A stretch of 64,000 nt of DNA from PALSA-911 sp963839645 (GCA_963839645.1 CAWIVZ010000008.1:1116001-1180000); one strand, 5' to 3'; counted from the stretch's first letter, positions 53,428 to 62,514 are shown. Notes: generated by a model not told the origin, from the sequence alone. Program-made: numbers and translations.

Positions 53428-54604
53428 TCAGTGCATCTCGCAGCTGGCGGCATAGGGATCGACGTCGGCCTCGAACACGCGCTGCACGGTTTCGGTCTGG
53501 TACTTGCCGTCGGGCCGCTTGACCACCTTGGTCAGCCAGAAATCCTGCACCGGATAATGGTTCTTGCCGAATTTGAAGTTGCCGCGGACGGAGGCGAAGT
53601 TGGCCTGCTCCAGCGCCGCGCGCAGCTTCGCCGGGTCCGTGGTGGAGCCGCCGGTCGCGGTGAGCGCGGCATCGATCAGCGCCGCGGTGTCGTAGGCCTG
53701 CGCGGCGTAGGTGCCGGGCACGTAGCCGTATTTCGCCTCGAAATCGGCGACGAACTTCTTGTTCGCGGCGTTGTCCATGTTCGGCGCCCAGTTCGCCGCC
53801 GAATTCAGCCCGACGGCGACATCGCCCAGCGCCGGCAGCACGCTTTCATCGACGGTGAAGGTGGACAGGAACGGGATCGTCTCCAGCCCGGCCTGGCGAT
53901 ATTGCTTCACCAGCGCGATGCCCAGGCCGCCCGGCATGAAGGCGAAGACCGCGTCCGGCCTGGCTTCGGCGATGCGGGCGAGGTCGGCCTGGAAGTCCAT
54001 CTGGGTCAGCGGCACATAGGTCTCGCCGACGACCTCGCCCTTGTAGAAGCGCTTGAACCCGGCCATCGCGTCCTTGCCGGCCTGGTAGTTCGGCGCCAGC
54101 AGGTAGACGCGCTTGTAGCCGCGATCGGCCGCGACCTTGCCCATCACCGCGTGGACCTGGTCGTTCTGGTAGCTGGTGACGTAGAAATTCGGGTTGCAGG
54201 CGGCGCCGGCGAAGGTGGACGGCCCGGCGTTCGGGCTGATCATCACCGTGCCGGATTCCAGCACCGGCTTGATGATCGCGGCCAGGATGTTGCTGAACAC
54301 CGGCCCGACCACGAAGCCCGGCTTTTCCTGGCTCAGCGCGGCGCGGACCTTGTTGACCGCCACGTCCGGCTTCGATTCGTCGTCGATGACCGCGATGTCC
54401 GCCGTCCGGCCGCCCAGCTTGCCGCCGCGTTCGGCGACCCCGAGGAGGAACCCGTCGCGCACCTGCTGGCCGAGCGTGGCCTGCGGGCCGCTGAGCACGG
54501 CGACCAGGTCGATCTTCACCGGATCCGCCGGCTGGGCGAATGCGGCCGGGGGCGGCAGCCAAAAGGGCGGAGGTCAGCAGACCCGCCAGGAGTGGGGTGC
54601 GCAT
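53428..54604 (-). pseudogene. livK: Liv-type ABC transporter substrate-binding protein (frameshift in signal peptide)
   Basis: The periplasmic receptor of the liv operon. The mature domain reads KIDLVAVLSGPQATLGQQVR, FVVGPVFSNILAAIIKPVLE, VTSYQNDQVHAVMGKVAADR and AFMPGGLGIALVKQYRQAG. The signal peptide, MRTPLLAGLLTSALLAAA at 54604, is in another frame; one extra base in the C/G run near 54545 separates them. Removing it joins LAAA to AFAQPADPVKID, a proper cleavage site. Corrected length is about 391. The ligand may not be an amino acid, since this family also binds aromatic acids, amides and urea. Confidence 0.88.
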
Positions 54605-54677
54605 GGTTTTGTCCGTGTCCTGTCCGTTTTTAGGGATTTCTATCCCTGTTGGAACACGAATTGCGCGGTTCGTGAAG

Positions 54678-56213
54678 CTATTCGGCGCGTACCGCCATCC
54701 GCTTGATGGTGCCGGTCGTGCTGTGGCCCTGCTCCAGGTTCACCAGCACCACCTCGCCGCCCCAGCCCTGCACCAGATCGGCGCCGACCACCTGGTCGAT
54801 CGTGTAGTCCGCGCCCTTCACCAGCACGTCCGGGCGCAGCTCGCGCGATCAGTTCCAGCGGCGTGTCCTCGGCGAACAGCACCACCATGTCGACCGGCGC
54901 CAGCGAGGCCATCACCGTCGCGCGCGCCGCCTCGGACTGCACCGGGCGGGTCGGGCCCTTCAGCCGGCGCACCGAGGCATCGGTGTTCAGCGCCACCACC
55001 AGCCGGTCGCAGGCCGCGCGCGCCTCGCTCAGCAGGCGCACATGGCCGGGATGGATCAGGTCGAAGCAGCCATTGGTGAAACCGACCTTCAGGCCGGTCG
55101 CCTGCCAGGCGGCCACGCGCGCGCGGGCCTGCCCGCCGGAGACGATCTTGTCGTCGGTGGCCACGATCTCGCGCAGATGCAGCGCGCGCGGTCACCTCGT
55201 CGCGCGTCACCGTGGCGGTGCCTTGCTTGGCGACCGACAGCCCGGCGGTCAGGTTCGCCAGCGCCGCCGCTTCCGGCAGGTCCGCGCCCGCGGCAAGCGC
55301 GATCGCCAGCGCCGCCACCAGGGTGTCGCCGGCGCCGGACACGTCGGCCACCTCGCGCGCCCGGGTGGGCATATGCAGGGTCGGCTGGCCGCGGCGCACC
55401 AGGGTCAGGCCCTTGAAGGACCGTGTCACCAGCACCGCCTCGCCACTCGGTGGCGGCGAGGGTCGCCTGGCCGGCCCGCTCCGCGCCCTGGTCGTCGGCG
55501 GCGTCGATACAGGTCGCCACGCGCACCTCGCTCTCGTTCGGCGTCAGCAGGCTGACGCCGCGATAGGCGGAGAAATCCGCCCGCTTGGGGTCGGCGATCA
55601 CCATCTTGCCGCGGCCGCGCGCCAGCCTGATGACGTCGGTCAGCACCGCGTCGCACAGCACGCCCTTGGCGTAGTCCGACAGCACGACGACCTCCACCTG
55701 CTCCAGCGCCTCGGCCACGATGTCCAGCAGGCCCGCCGCGGTCGCGGGTGTCGATGCTCTCGGTGGTCTCCTCGTCCAGCCGCAGCAACTGGTGGGAGCC
55801 GACCATGAAGCGGGTTTTCGCCGTTGTCGGCCGCCCGGGCAGCACGACCAGCCGCGCGCGATTCGGCGTCGATCCGCTCGACATCGATGCCGGGCGCGTG
55901 GGTCAGCAGGCCGGTTACCTCCTCGCCCGCCGCGTCGTCGCCGATGACGCCGACCAGGATGGCGCGGCCGCCCAGGCTGGCGATGTTCAGGGCCACGTTG
56001 GCCGCGCCCCCGAGCGTCGCGCGCCGGTTGGTCGGCCGCAGCACCGGGATCGGCGCCTCCGGCGACAGCCGGCCGGCGGTGCCCAGCGACATAGCGGTCC
56101 AGGATGATGTCGCCGAGCACCAGCACCCGCGCGCTGTCCAGCCGGCGCAGGATGGCGGACAGGTCGGTGTCGCTGGGCAAATGCTCATGCTGGGCAGAAA
56201 GCCGGTCGTTCAT
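54678..56213 (-). pseudogene. hldE: Bifunctional heptose-7-phosphate kinase / heptose-1-phosphate adenylyltransferase (six frame breaks)
   Basis: HldE makes ADP-heptose for LPS core. The kinase part has SARVLVLGDIILDRYV, RATLGGAANVALNIASLGGR, VVVLSDYAKGVLCDAVLTDV, and ADVSGAGDTLVAALAIALAA (PfkB signature 2). The transferase part has VGFTNGCFDLIHPGHVRLLS and EQGHSTTGTIKRMAVRAE-type end at 54678. The frame breaks near 56092, 55860, 55743, 55446, 55185 and 54846, each consistent with a +1 insertion; six restore the original frame. Every domain is otherwise conserved, so sequence error is more likely than decay. Corrected length is about 508. Confidence 0.9.
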
Positions 56214-56362
56214 CGGGGCCATCCGGTTGAAAACAGGGGTTGGGTGATGAAAGGCCCGCATTACCATACCGATCGCCGCGTGTCCCTGCGTTCCTGGGGC
56301 AGGTTTGTCATCCGGGTGGCCGGCGTCTATCAACGCGGGGCAACAAATCGCCGCGTGATCGC

Positions 56363-57121
56363 ATGACCGACCCATCCTTGCTTGCCCTGGCTGATGATCT
56401 GGCGCGGCGCGCCGGCGAGGCGATCCTCGTCATCCGCGCGCGGGGCTTCGAGACCCTGGCCAAGGCCGACGCGTCGCCGGTCACGGAGGCCGATCATGCC
56501 GCCGAGGCCATCATCGTCGCCGGCCTGCGCGCCGCCACGCCCGATATTCCGGTGATCGCCGAGGAGGAGGTGGCCGCCGGGCGCATCACCGCGCCCGGAC
56601 CGGTGTTCTGGCTGGTCGATCCGCTGGACGGGACCCGCGAGTTCACCGCCGGCAAGGACGAGTTCACCGTCAATATCGGCCTGATCCGCGACGGCAGCCC
56701 GGTGCTCGGCGTGGTCGGCGTGCCGGCGATGGGGGAAACCTTCGGCGGCATCGTCGGCCAGGGCGCCTGGAAGCGCGGCGCCAATGGCCAGCAGCCGATC
56801 CGCGCCCGCACCCCGCCGCCCGAGGGGCTGACGGTGATGGCCAGCCGGTTTCATGCCAGCGGCCCGGAACTGACCGACTTCCTGGCCGGACGGCGGGTCG
56901 CCGCGATCACCAATATCGGCTCCAGCCTGAAATTCTGCCGCATCGCCGAGGGCAAGGTGGACCTCTATCCGCGCTTCGGCCGCACCATGGAATGGGACAC
57001 CGCCGCCGCCCAGGCCGTGCTGGAGGCGGCCGGGGGCAAGGTCTGCCGGACCGACGGCACGCCACTGCGCTATGGCAAGCCCGGCTTCGAGAACCCGCAT
57101 TTCATCTGCACGGGCGCGTAG
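56363..57121 (+). CDS. cysQ: 3'(2'),5'-bisphosphate nucleotidase CysQ / inositol monophosphatase family
   Basis: The 252-residue Mg/Li-sensitive phosphatase has SPVTEADHAAEAIIVAGLRA, PVIAEEEVAAGRI (metal Glu pair), VFWLVDPLDGTREFTAGKDE (DPLDGT motif), and TMEWDTAAAQAVLEAAGGKV (WDTAA). The REF-x-x-G-K-D/E-EFTVNI segment is typical of CysQ, which removes the 3'-phosphate of PAP/PAPS and so supports sulfate assimilation. It starts 150 bases from, and divergent to, hldE. Confidence 0.92.
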   Translation: MTDPSLLALADDLARRAGEAILVIRARGFETLAKADASPVTEADHAAEAIIVAGLRAATPDIPVIAEEEVAAGRITAPGPVFWLVDPLDGTREFTAGKDEFTVNIGLIRDGSPVLGVVGVPAMGETFGGIVGQGAWKRGANGQQPIRARTPPPEGLTVMASRFHASGPELTDFLAGRRVAAITNIGSSLKFCRIAEGKVDLYPRFGRTMEWDTAAAQAVLEAAGGKVCRTDGTPLRYGKPGFENPHFICTGA

Positions 57122-57153
57122 CGGCTTCGCCGTTTTTTCTGGGGGAGAGGGGC

Positions 57154-57756
57154 TTAAGCCACCGCCGCCGGCAGCCGGACGCCGGCCATTTGCAGGGCAA
57201 AGTCGGCCATGCGGTCGCAGAGTTCCTCGGTGGAGAGGCGGCCGTTCGGGCGGTGCCAGGTGTAGGACCAGCTGATCATGCCGCCGATGGCCAGCGCGGC
57301 CAGGCTGATGTCGGGGATTTCGAACTCTCCGGCGGCGACGCCGTCGGCCAGCAGATTGGACAGCAGGCGGTCGAACTTCTTCTGTTCCTGGACGATCTCG
57401 GCCAGGGCTTCCGGGGAGAGGTTCTTTTCCTCGCGGAAGAAGATGGCGATGTTGGCCTGGCGCTCGATCACCACGCGGGCGAAGCCGGCGACGGCGAGGC
57501 GCAGCTTTTCGGTGGGCGTGCCCGTGGTCTCGACGGCATATTCGACCGCGGCGACGGATTTCTGGATCGTCGGCAGGCAGACGGCGGCGAGCAGGTCGTT
57601 CTTGCTGCGGAAATGCGTGTAGATGAACGGCTTGGTGACGCCGAGTTCGGCGGCGATGTCGTCCAACGTGGTGCCGGTGAAGCCGCGCGCATAGAAGAGG
57701 GCGACGGCCTCCTCCAGGATCCGCTCGCGTTTGTAGGCGATGATTTCGTCACGCAT
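57154..57756 (-). CDS. TetR/AcrR-family transcriptional regulator
   Basis: The 200-residue protein has the DNA-binding domain RERILEEAVALFYARGFTGT, TLDDIAAELGVTKPFIYTHF (helix-turn-helix) and RSKNDLLAAVCLPTIQ. The C-terminal ligand domain resembles TetR proteins of fatty acid or aromatic metabolism (FFREEKNLSPEALAEIV). It is divergent from an SDR gene, with a 16-base palindromic operator candidate at 57786-57801 in between. Confidence 0.92.
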   Translation of the reverse strand: MRDEIIAYKRERILEEAVALFYARGFTGTTLDDIAAELGVTKPFIYTHFRSKNDLLAAVCLPTIQKSVAAVEYAVETTGTPTEKLRLAVAGFARVVIERQANIAIFFREEKNLSPEALAEIVQEQKKFDRLLSNLLADGVAAGEFEIPDISLAALAIGGMISWSYTWHRPNGRLSTEELCDRMADFALQMAGVRLPAAVA

Positions 57757-57785
57757 GCAGTCGGTCCAATCTTGCCGGACATTTT

Positions 57786-57801
57786 TCTACCGGCGGGTAG
57801 A
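57786..57801. promoter_or_regulatory. Candidate TetR operator TCTACC-GGCG-GGTAGA
   Basis: A perfect inverted repeat with arms TCTACC and GGTAGA around GGCG, 30 bases upstream of the TetR start. Its location in the divergent promoter region suggests autoregulation plus control of the SDR gene. TACC-N4-GGTA-type sites are common for TetR proteins acting on acyl-CoA or small-acid metabolism. Confidence 0.6.
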
Positions 57802-57952
57802 TTAGCCCACGGAGGGCCGAATTGAAAGAATTGCGAGGGATTGCCTGCCCTGACCGGGCGGCCCTTGAGGGGTTCGGCGGGCACGGCCATCCTTTCCGCC
57901 GCTGGGCACCAGGGTTCGGGGCGCAACGGCGATAACAAGCAAGGAGGAAACA

Positions 57953-58721
57953 ATGGCTGGCATGTTGCAGGGCAAGACGGCGCTGATCACCGGCGGCGCG
58001 CGCGGGATCGGGCGCGCCACGGCGCTGCTGTTCGCGCGGGAGGGCGCGCGGGTGGCGGTGGCGGACATGTCCGCCGAGGGCGCGGCGGAGACGGTGGGCA
58101 TGATCAACGCCGCCGGCGGGCAGGCGATGTCGATCGCGGTGGACGTGACCCGGCCGGACCAGGTGGCGGCGATGGTGGCGAGCACGGTGGCGGCGTTCGG
58201 GCGGCTCGATTGCGCCTATAACAATGCCGGGATCGCCGGGTACCAGGTGGGCGCGGCCGGGCAGAAGACGGCGGAATGGTCGGAGGAGGCGTTCGACCGG
58301 ATGCTGGCGGTGAATTTGAAGGGCGTGTGGCTGTGCATGCGCAGCGAGCTGGAGCAGATGGTCAAGCAGGGCGGCGGCGCCATCGTCAACACCGGCTCGA
58401 TCGCCGGGCTGGTGGGGCTGCGCACGTCCTCGGCCTATGTCGCCAGCAAGCACGGGGTGATCGGGCTGACCAAGACGGCGGCGCTGGAATATGCCGAGCA
58501 GCGGCATACGGGTGAACGCGGTGTGTCCCGGCTATATCGAGACGGACATGACCAAGGACACGATGGCCCGGCGCGGGGCGGAGCTGATGGCGATGGTGCC
58601 GTTGCGGCGCATGGGCACGGCGAACGAGATCGCGGAAATGGTCTGCTGGTTCTGCTCGGAGCGGTCTTCGTATGTGAGCGGCGCGGCCTACAATGTGGAT
58701 GGCGGGTATATGGCGACCTAG
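57953..58721 (+). pseudogene. SDR family oxidoreductase (single frameshift)
   Basis: A classical SDR: cofactor loop ALITGGARGIGRATALLFAR near residue 9, acidic end of strand 2 AVADMSAEGA (suggests NAD+), LDCAYNNAGIAGYQVG, catalytic Ser in VNTGSIAGLVG and YVASKHGVIGLTKTAALEYA with Tyr/Lys. An extra C near 58506 breaks the frame; the rest (IRVNAVCPGYIETDMTKDTM, YVSGAAYNVDGGYMAT) is in the next frame. Corrected length is about 255. It is probably controlled by the divergent TetR protein. Confidence 0.9.
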
Positions 58722-58730
58722 GTGGGCGGG

Positions 58731-58754
58731 GGCCGGGGGATTTGTCCCCCGGCC
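58731..58754. terminator. GC-rich hairpin after the SDR gene
   Basis: The arms GGCCGGGGGA (58731-58740) and TCCCCCGGCC (58745-58754) are perfect reverse complements with loop TTTG, ten bases after the SDR stop. There is no T-run, but placement and stability fit a transcription terminator. Confidence 0.6.
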
Positions 58755-58828
58755 GTTGCGTCAGGGGCTGGTCGTGATCGCGGATTCAAGCCGGTGAGGC
58801 TTTCGCACCTGATTCGCACACCGGGCAG

Positions 58829-59359
58829 CTATGGGCAGTCCGCCTGGGGGCCTTGGTTCAACCGGCAGATTTCGACGGGCAGCAGCCGGACGGTCAATGC
58901 CACGCCCGGGGGTGCCGTGCCGACCGCATCTGCCGGTATTTCCGGCGTCGGGGCATAGGGCCGTAGCTGCGAGCCGAAGCCGACGCTGGAAAAATATTGC
59001 TCCACGGCCGCGGCGCGGGCTCCCTCCGGCGTCCGCGCCGGATCTTGCGTCTCCGACACCTGGAGCGTGTAGATCCTTGGCGCCAGGAGGGCGTGGATGA
59101 AGGCGATCAGGACATCCTGACCTTGACCGTTCAGCTTCGTCTCGCCGCCCGAAAACAGGGAGGGGTCGACCAGCGTGACCCGTTCGCCGTCGGGCCGTGG
59201 TTCCACCGCCACCCGGTGGGCCGCGATATCGGGGGCGAGTTCGGTGTTCATCCGCTGATCCAGGTTCTGCGCCGCCCGGTCAAAGTCGGACCCACATGCC
59301 GACAGGGCGAGCAGCGAGCCGAACAGGCCCGCAAGACTTGTGGCATGGCAGCGGTTCAT
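58829..59359 (-). CDS. Lipoprotein with degenerate OmpA-like domain
   Basis: The 176-residue protein has signal peptide LAGLFGSLLALSACGSD with lipobox LSAC. The C-terminal part, VTLVDPSLFSGGETKLNGQG, GARAAAVEQYFSSVGFGSQL and LRPYAPTPEIPAD, follows the OmpA/Pal peptidoglycan-binding fold: a strand ending in LF, a helix starting at the L-x-x-x-G position, and an R-A-x-x-V-x-x-Y helix. The key Asp/Arg peptidoglycan contacts are not all evident. It is probably outer-membrane anchored. Confidence 0.7.
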   Translation of the reverse strand: MNRCHATSLAGLFGSLLALSACGSDFDRAAQNLDQRMNTELAPDIAAHRVAVEPRPDGERVTLVDPSLFSGGETKLNGQGQDVLIAFIHALLAPRIYTLQVSETQDPARTPEGARAAAVEQYFSSVGFGSQLRPYAPTPEIPADAVGTAPPGVALTVRLLPVEICRLNQGPQADCP

Positions 59360-59828
59360 TCGATCGTTCCCTTACGGACACAGGCTGCGAGGCGATGCTT
59401 CGTGCAAAGGGAAATCATCCGGCATGTCTCCATGAACGGACCCTTTGCCGCCGCGACGGAACGATAGCCGCCGATCCGGGGGCTCGGCAACGATGACAAT
59501 GCTGGGACGGCGGCCGGAGCTTTGCAGGCCGGCCGAGCGATCGCGGCGTGGGTGGCGATCCGGTCCCGCACCGGATGGTGCAGTGCGAAGGAGCACCGCA
59601 CCCTTGTCACAATTGCTGCGACGAGCCGATCCTATTCCGTTTTGATGCGATTGAATTGGCTGTAGGATCCGACCTTGCTGTTGGCGTAACCGTGCGTCCT
59701 CCATCCGACGATCCTTCGTGGCACGGGAGAAGGGCGCGCGCTACGCCTCGATCTGCGCGTCGCCGAGGATCGTCCTATGGAAAGCCATGGGCTGCCGTAG
59801 AACCGGCTTTATGGAAAGTCTCGGCAAC
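59360..59828. other. Gene-poor junction before the accessory island
   Basis: About 470 bases in which no frame shows convincing homology or sustained coding bias. GC content begins to drop. It contains small inverted repeats (for example CCGGTCCCGCACCGG near 59562) but no tRNA or clear attachment site. It marks the left edge of the region with foreign character. Confidence 0.4.
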
Positions 59829-59921
59829 TCAGCTAACCACATGCGTAGACAGAAACTGGCTGACTTCATTGACGATGTCCTCCTGCACCCAGTTAGCCTC
59901 GGTAACGTGGCCTCCCCTCAT
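59829..59921 (-). CDS. Possible 30-codon peptide downstream of the AbiU2-like gene
   Basis: A short minus-strand frame, 12 bases after the AbiU2-like stop, encodes MRGGHVTEANWVQEDIVNEV followed by SQFLSTHVVS. It has helical, acidic character and protein-like composition. It could be a tiny antitoxin-like partner, or the N-terminal stub of a truncated gene; the downstream sequence is not coding. No clear ribosome site is seen. Confidence 0.25.
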   Translation of the reverse strand: MRGGHVTEANWVQEDIVNEVSQFLSTHVVS

Positions 59922-59933
59922 TCAACATTCGTG

Positions 59934-60598
59934 TCACCGAATAGGGAATTCGTCTTGAATCTGGGGGGTGGCACCGTTAAAATAAAGTTCCCATAGGATG
60001 GTGTATAGCTGGTTCAGAAAGCAGAACAGCTTCTCCATCTCTAAAATTCGTGTCTGAGAGAAAAGCGAATTCTTATCAGATTGTCGTGCTAGTTCTTTGT
60101 GGGCATAAATGCGATTTCTAATTGGGTCGTAATTTCTCTCATAGATTCCTCTATATTTTTTTACGTATTTCCTTATGCACCTGAAATCATCACTCGACGG
60201 CTCATAAGCGGTTATCAGGTATTGAGGCAACCACTCATCAGCATTGCTGCTCTGTGCCCTCTTGCGCTCGGCCAGTGCCGACGTCGAGAACAGCCCTATG
60301 ATTATTCTGCGCCAATCGCACCAAGGCATCTATGTTGTAAGCTGACATTTTGATCGAACACTCGGCCAAGAGTTACAAAAAAGGCTGTCTGCAACGCGCC
60401 GATGTTGGTATTCCAAAAGAGTGCCGCATCGTTGAGCTTCTCTAATGCTGGGCCGTTTTCTACTGCCACTGCGTTGATCGCCAGCATTGCATAGAAAAAT
60501 TGCGTGCCGCCCTGGATTTCCTTGCGGAATTCATCAAGGTGATGCTCGAAGTCTGCGCCAATTTCTTGCATTTTTGGACGTGTGCTGTTGGCAGTCAT
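59934..60598 (-). pseudogene. AbiU2-like HEPN-domain protein (two frame breaks)
   Basis: ATG 60598 overlaps the recombinase stop. The first frame encodes an alpha-helical protein (MQEIGADFEHHLDEFRKEIQ, GTQFFYAMLAINAVAVENGP, LFWNTNIGALQTAFFVTLGR, VFDQNVS). Extra bases near 60340 and 60310 move the frame through YNIDALVRLAQNN to IGLFSTSALAERKRA. It then continues to the HEPN-like RxxxxxH region RNYDPIRNRIYAHKELARQS, and EKLFCFLNQLYTILWELYFN. This matches the AbiU2 HEPN family (from lactococcal phage-resistance AbiU2). HEPN proteins are often RNases in toxin-antitoxin or abortive infection. Corrected length is about 220. Confidence 0.72.
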
Positions 60599-61140
60599 CG
60601 AACCAACCTTGAAATAGTGCTGTTGTGGACGTTGTAGCTCCGGGCGATCTCCCGCACGGCCTCGCCGTTTTCCTTGCGGCGAAGGGCTTCCTGCCTCTGG
60701 TGCGGCGTGAGCTTCGGCTTGCGCCCCATCTTCACGCCCCGCGCCTTTGCCCGCTCCCGGCCCTCGCTCGTGCGGGTGCGGATCAGGTCGCGCTCGAACT
60801 CCGCCAGCCCGCCCAGCACAGTCAGCATCAGCCGCCCGTGTGACGTGGTGGTGTCGGCCCATGCGTCGCCGAGGGAACGGAACCCGGCCTTTCTGCCGGT
60901 GATCACGGCGAGGGTGTTCAACAGGTCGCGGGTGGATCGCGCCAGCCGGTCAAGCCGCGTCACCATCAGCACATCACCGTCGTCGAGCGCGGCCAACACC
61001 TTGCGAAGCTGCGTCCGGTCGGTTTGCGCGCCGCTCGCCACCTCGGGGAACACCTTTTCCGCGCCTGCTGCTTGCAGGGCGGCCACCTGTGCCGTCACAT
61101 TCTGTCCGTCCGTCGAGACCCGTGCATACCCGTAAATCAT
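60595..61140 (-). CDS. Small serine recombinase (resolvase/invertase family)
   Basis: The 181-residue protein has the catalytic Ser in MIYGYARVSTDGQNVTAQVA, LMVTRLDRLARSTRDLLNTL with the active-site Arg residues, and the E-helix GRLMLTVLGGLAEFERDLIR. The C-terminal helix-turn-helix is GEAVREIARSYNVHNSTISR. This is a Tn3-resolvase/Gin-type enzyme that cuts and rejoins DNA at short sites. Its stop is inside the AbiU2-like start (ATGA). A candidate recombination site, with repeated GCAGCGAA boxes (near 61152 and 61166), lies just upstream. Confidence 0.93.
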   Translation of the reverse strand: MIYGYARVSTDGQNVTAQVAALQAAGAEKVFPEVASGAQTDRTQLRKVLAALDDGDVLMVTRLDRLARSTRDLLNTLAVITGRKAGFRSLGDAWADTTTSHGRLMLTVLGGLAEFERDLIRTRTSEGRERAKARGVKMGRKPKLTPHQRQEALRRKENGEAVREIARSYNVHNSTISRLVR

Positions 61141-61281
61141 GTCACCATTGTGCAGCGAATTTACGCAGCGAAAAAGCCCAATCTTTTCAGCGTCCTATTT
61201 TTTCTGCGAAATTCTTGATTGATGCAAAGGGCAAGTGCCGGTTCAAAGTATCGCGAAACTGGCCTTTTGACGGTATCGTCC

Positions 61282-61747
61282 TCAGAGGTAGGTCACTGTC
61301 GGATCGCTCTTAGAGAGTAGCTCCCGAACACAAAGTCTCAGGACGGTCTCGATGATCTCAAGGCCGCTGTCTGACACAGTCACCCGTTGCGGTCCCTTGC
61401 GACGGAACATTTGTTCTATATGTCGTATTAAACCGGTGGCCATCTATCCGGCCGGTGCCCTCGGATCGCAAACCATTCTGTTGATTTAAAGAAGCGTAGT
61501 GGAACGTATTCCCCGTCTGCGTAATCTCAAAAATCGACCCGGTCGCGTCGGCCCACCTTCCGCTTATGTCAACGGTCTCCGTACGCCTTGCTTCCGTTTG
61601 TCGGATCACCTCGCCGGCTACTTCCTCAGACCTTGGACCAAAGTTAAACGTGACCTTATCGCGGCCAACCATGTCGCCGTGAATTGGGCCGACGTTCCCG
61701 CTGATGTTGATCCCGCCGCTCTGACTTCCACCCGTCTTTTCGCTCAC
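61282..61747 (-). pseudogene. Beta-rich protein with N-terminal Gly/Asn repeat motif (one insertion)
   Basis: GTG 61747 follows AGGAGA. Residues 8-33 form the island motif (GSQSGGINISGNVGPIHGDM, then VGRDKV). The second part looks like a small beta-barrel (DISGRWADATGSIFEITQTG, NTFHYASLNQQNGLRSEGTG, RIDGHRFNTTYRTNVPSQGT). Near 61386 an extra T shifts the frame. Without it ATG-TVSDSG continues with LEIIETVLRLCVRELLSKSD and ends at 61282, giving about 154 residues. The barrel could bind a small ligand or protein; no known family is assigned. It is divergent from the next motif-bearing gene. Confidence 0.6.
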
Positions 61748-62059
61748 AGCTTTCTCCTATTTCCCGATTTGTGTCCCACAACTCCGTTACCCGATGAACG
61801 CCCTGATCACACCAAGGCCCAACCACGGTCAATTTGTCGGGGGCGAAATATAACCCAACGACTAGACATTCTAAAGCACGCGGCAAGCCGAACTGCGTTC
61901 CTCGCTCAGAAACCTCACTCGGAAGTGCGCCGCGAATAGGACGGCCTAGACAAGCGCGGCCGAAATCGCATCATGCAGAGGGCGTTCGGCGTGCTAAGCT
62001 GCAGCGCACCGACGAACAGTTTCACGCTGGAACGTGACCCGGCGAATTGGGAGGCAGCT
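61748..62059. promoter_or_regulatory. Divergent promoter region of the motif-bearing genes
   Basis: A 312-base gap between the divergent GTG 61747 and ATG 62060. It should hold promoters for both directions. A ribosome site GGGAGG precedes ATG 62060 and AGGAGA precedes GTG 61747. Short AT-rich stretches (AAATATAACCC near 61848, GACATTCTAAAG near 61866) are possible -10 areas. I see no gene or strong palindrome. Confidence 0.4.
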
Positions 62060-62452
62060 ATGGGCGAGAAGACAGGTGAAGGCCAGAGCGGCGGCGTAAA
62101 CATTTCTGGCACTGTTGGCTCTGTCAGCGGTGACATCGTCGGTGGCGACAAGATCGTCGGCGCGCCCTCCGCAGCCGCGCTTGATGAGACGTTGCGTCCG
62201 GTGCACGAGGCCATCATGGCTGCGCCGCCTCAGGTCCAGCCGGAGGCAGAAGCAAAGCTGGCGGCGTTGAAGCAGGAGGCCGCCAAAGGCAAGAATGCGA
62301 ATGACGGGGTGGTGGCTAAACTGGTGGATGGGCTGGTGGGACTGGTGCCGGCGGCGGCGAGTGCCGTGGGGAGCGCTTTTGCCACTCCGATCCTTGGGGG
62401 CCTTGTCGGCCCAGTCACGAGTTTCGTGATCGACAAATTGCGAGGCAAGTAG
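62060..62452 (+). CDS. Small helical, membrane-active-looking protein with N-terminal Gly/Asn repeat motif
   Basis: The 130-residue protein starts at ATG 62060 after GGGAGG. Residues 6-34 carry the motif (GEGQSGGVNISGTVGSVSGD, then IVGGDKIVG). A charged amphipathic helix follows (LKQEAAKGKNANDGVVAKLV). The C-terminal third is strongly hydrophobic and Gly/Ala-rich (GLVGLVPAAASAVGSAFATP, then ILGGLVGPVTSFVIDKLRGK), able to insert in a membrane. I infer an effector that perturbs membranes once assembled; no direct functional evidence is in the sequence. Confidence 0.6.
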   Translation: MGEKTGEGQSGGVNISGTVGSVSGDIVGGDKIVGAPSAAALDETLRPVHEAIMAAPPQVQPEAEAKLAALKQEAAKGKNANDGVVAKLVDGLVGLVPAAASAVGSAFATPILGGLVGPVTSFVIDKLRGK

Positions 62453-62514
62453 GCGCGACACCTACCTCTCTTGGGCTGATTGTGCTCGCCGGTGATCACG
62501 GAAAGTAACAGCAG

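Noticed and set aside
59360..59830. Possible transposase remnant at the island's left edge
   Set aside because: Short frames exist in several phases, but none shows a DDE motif or terminal inverted repeats that could be matched.
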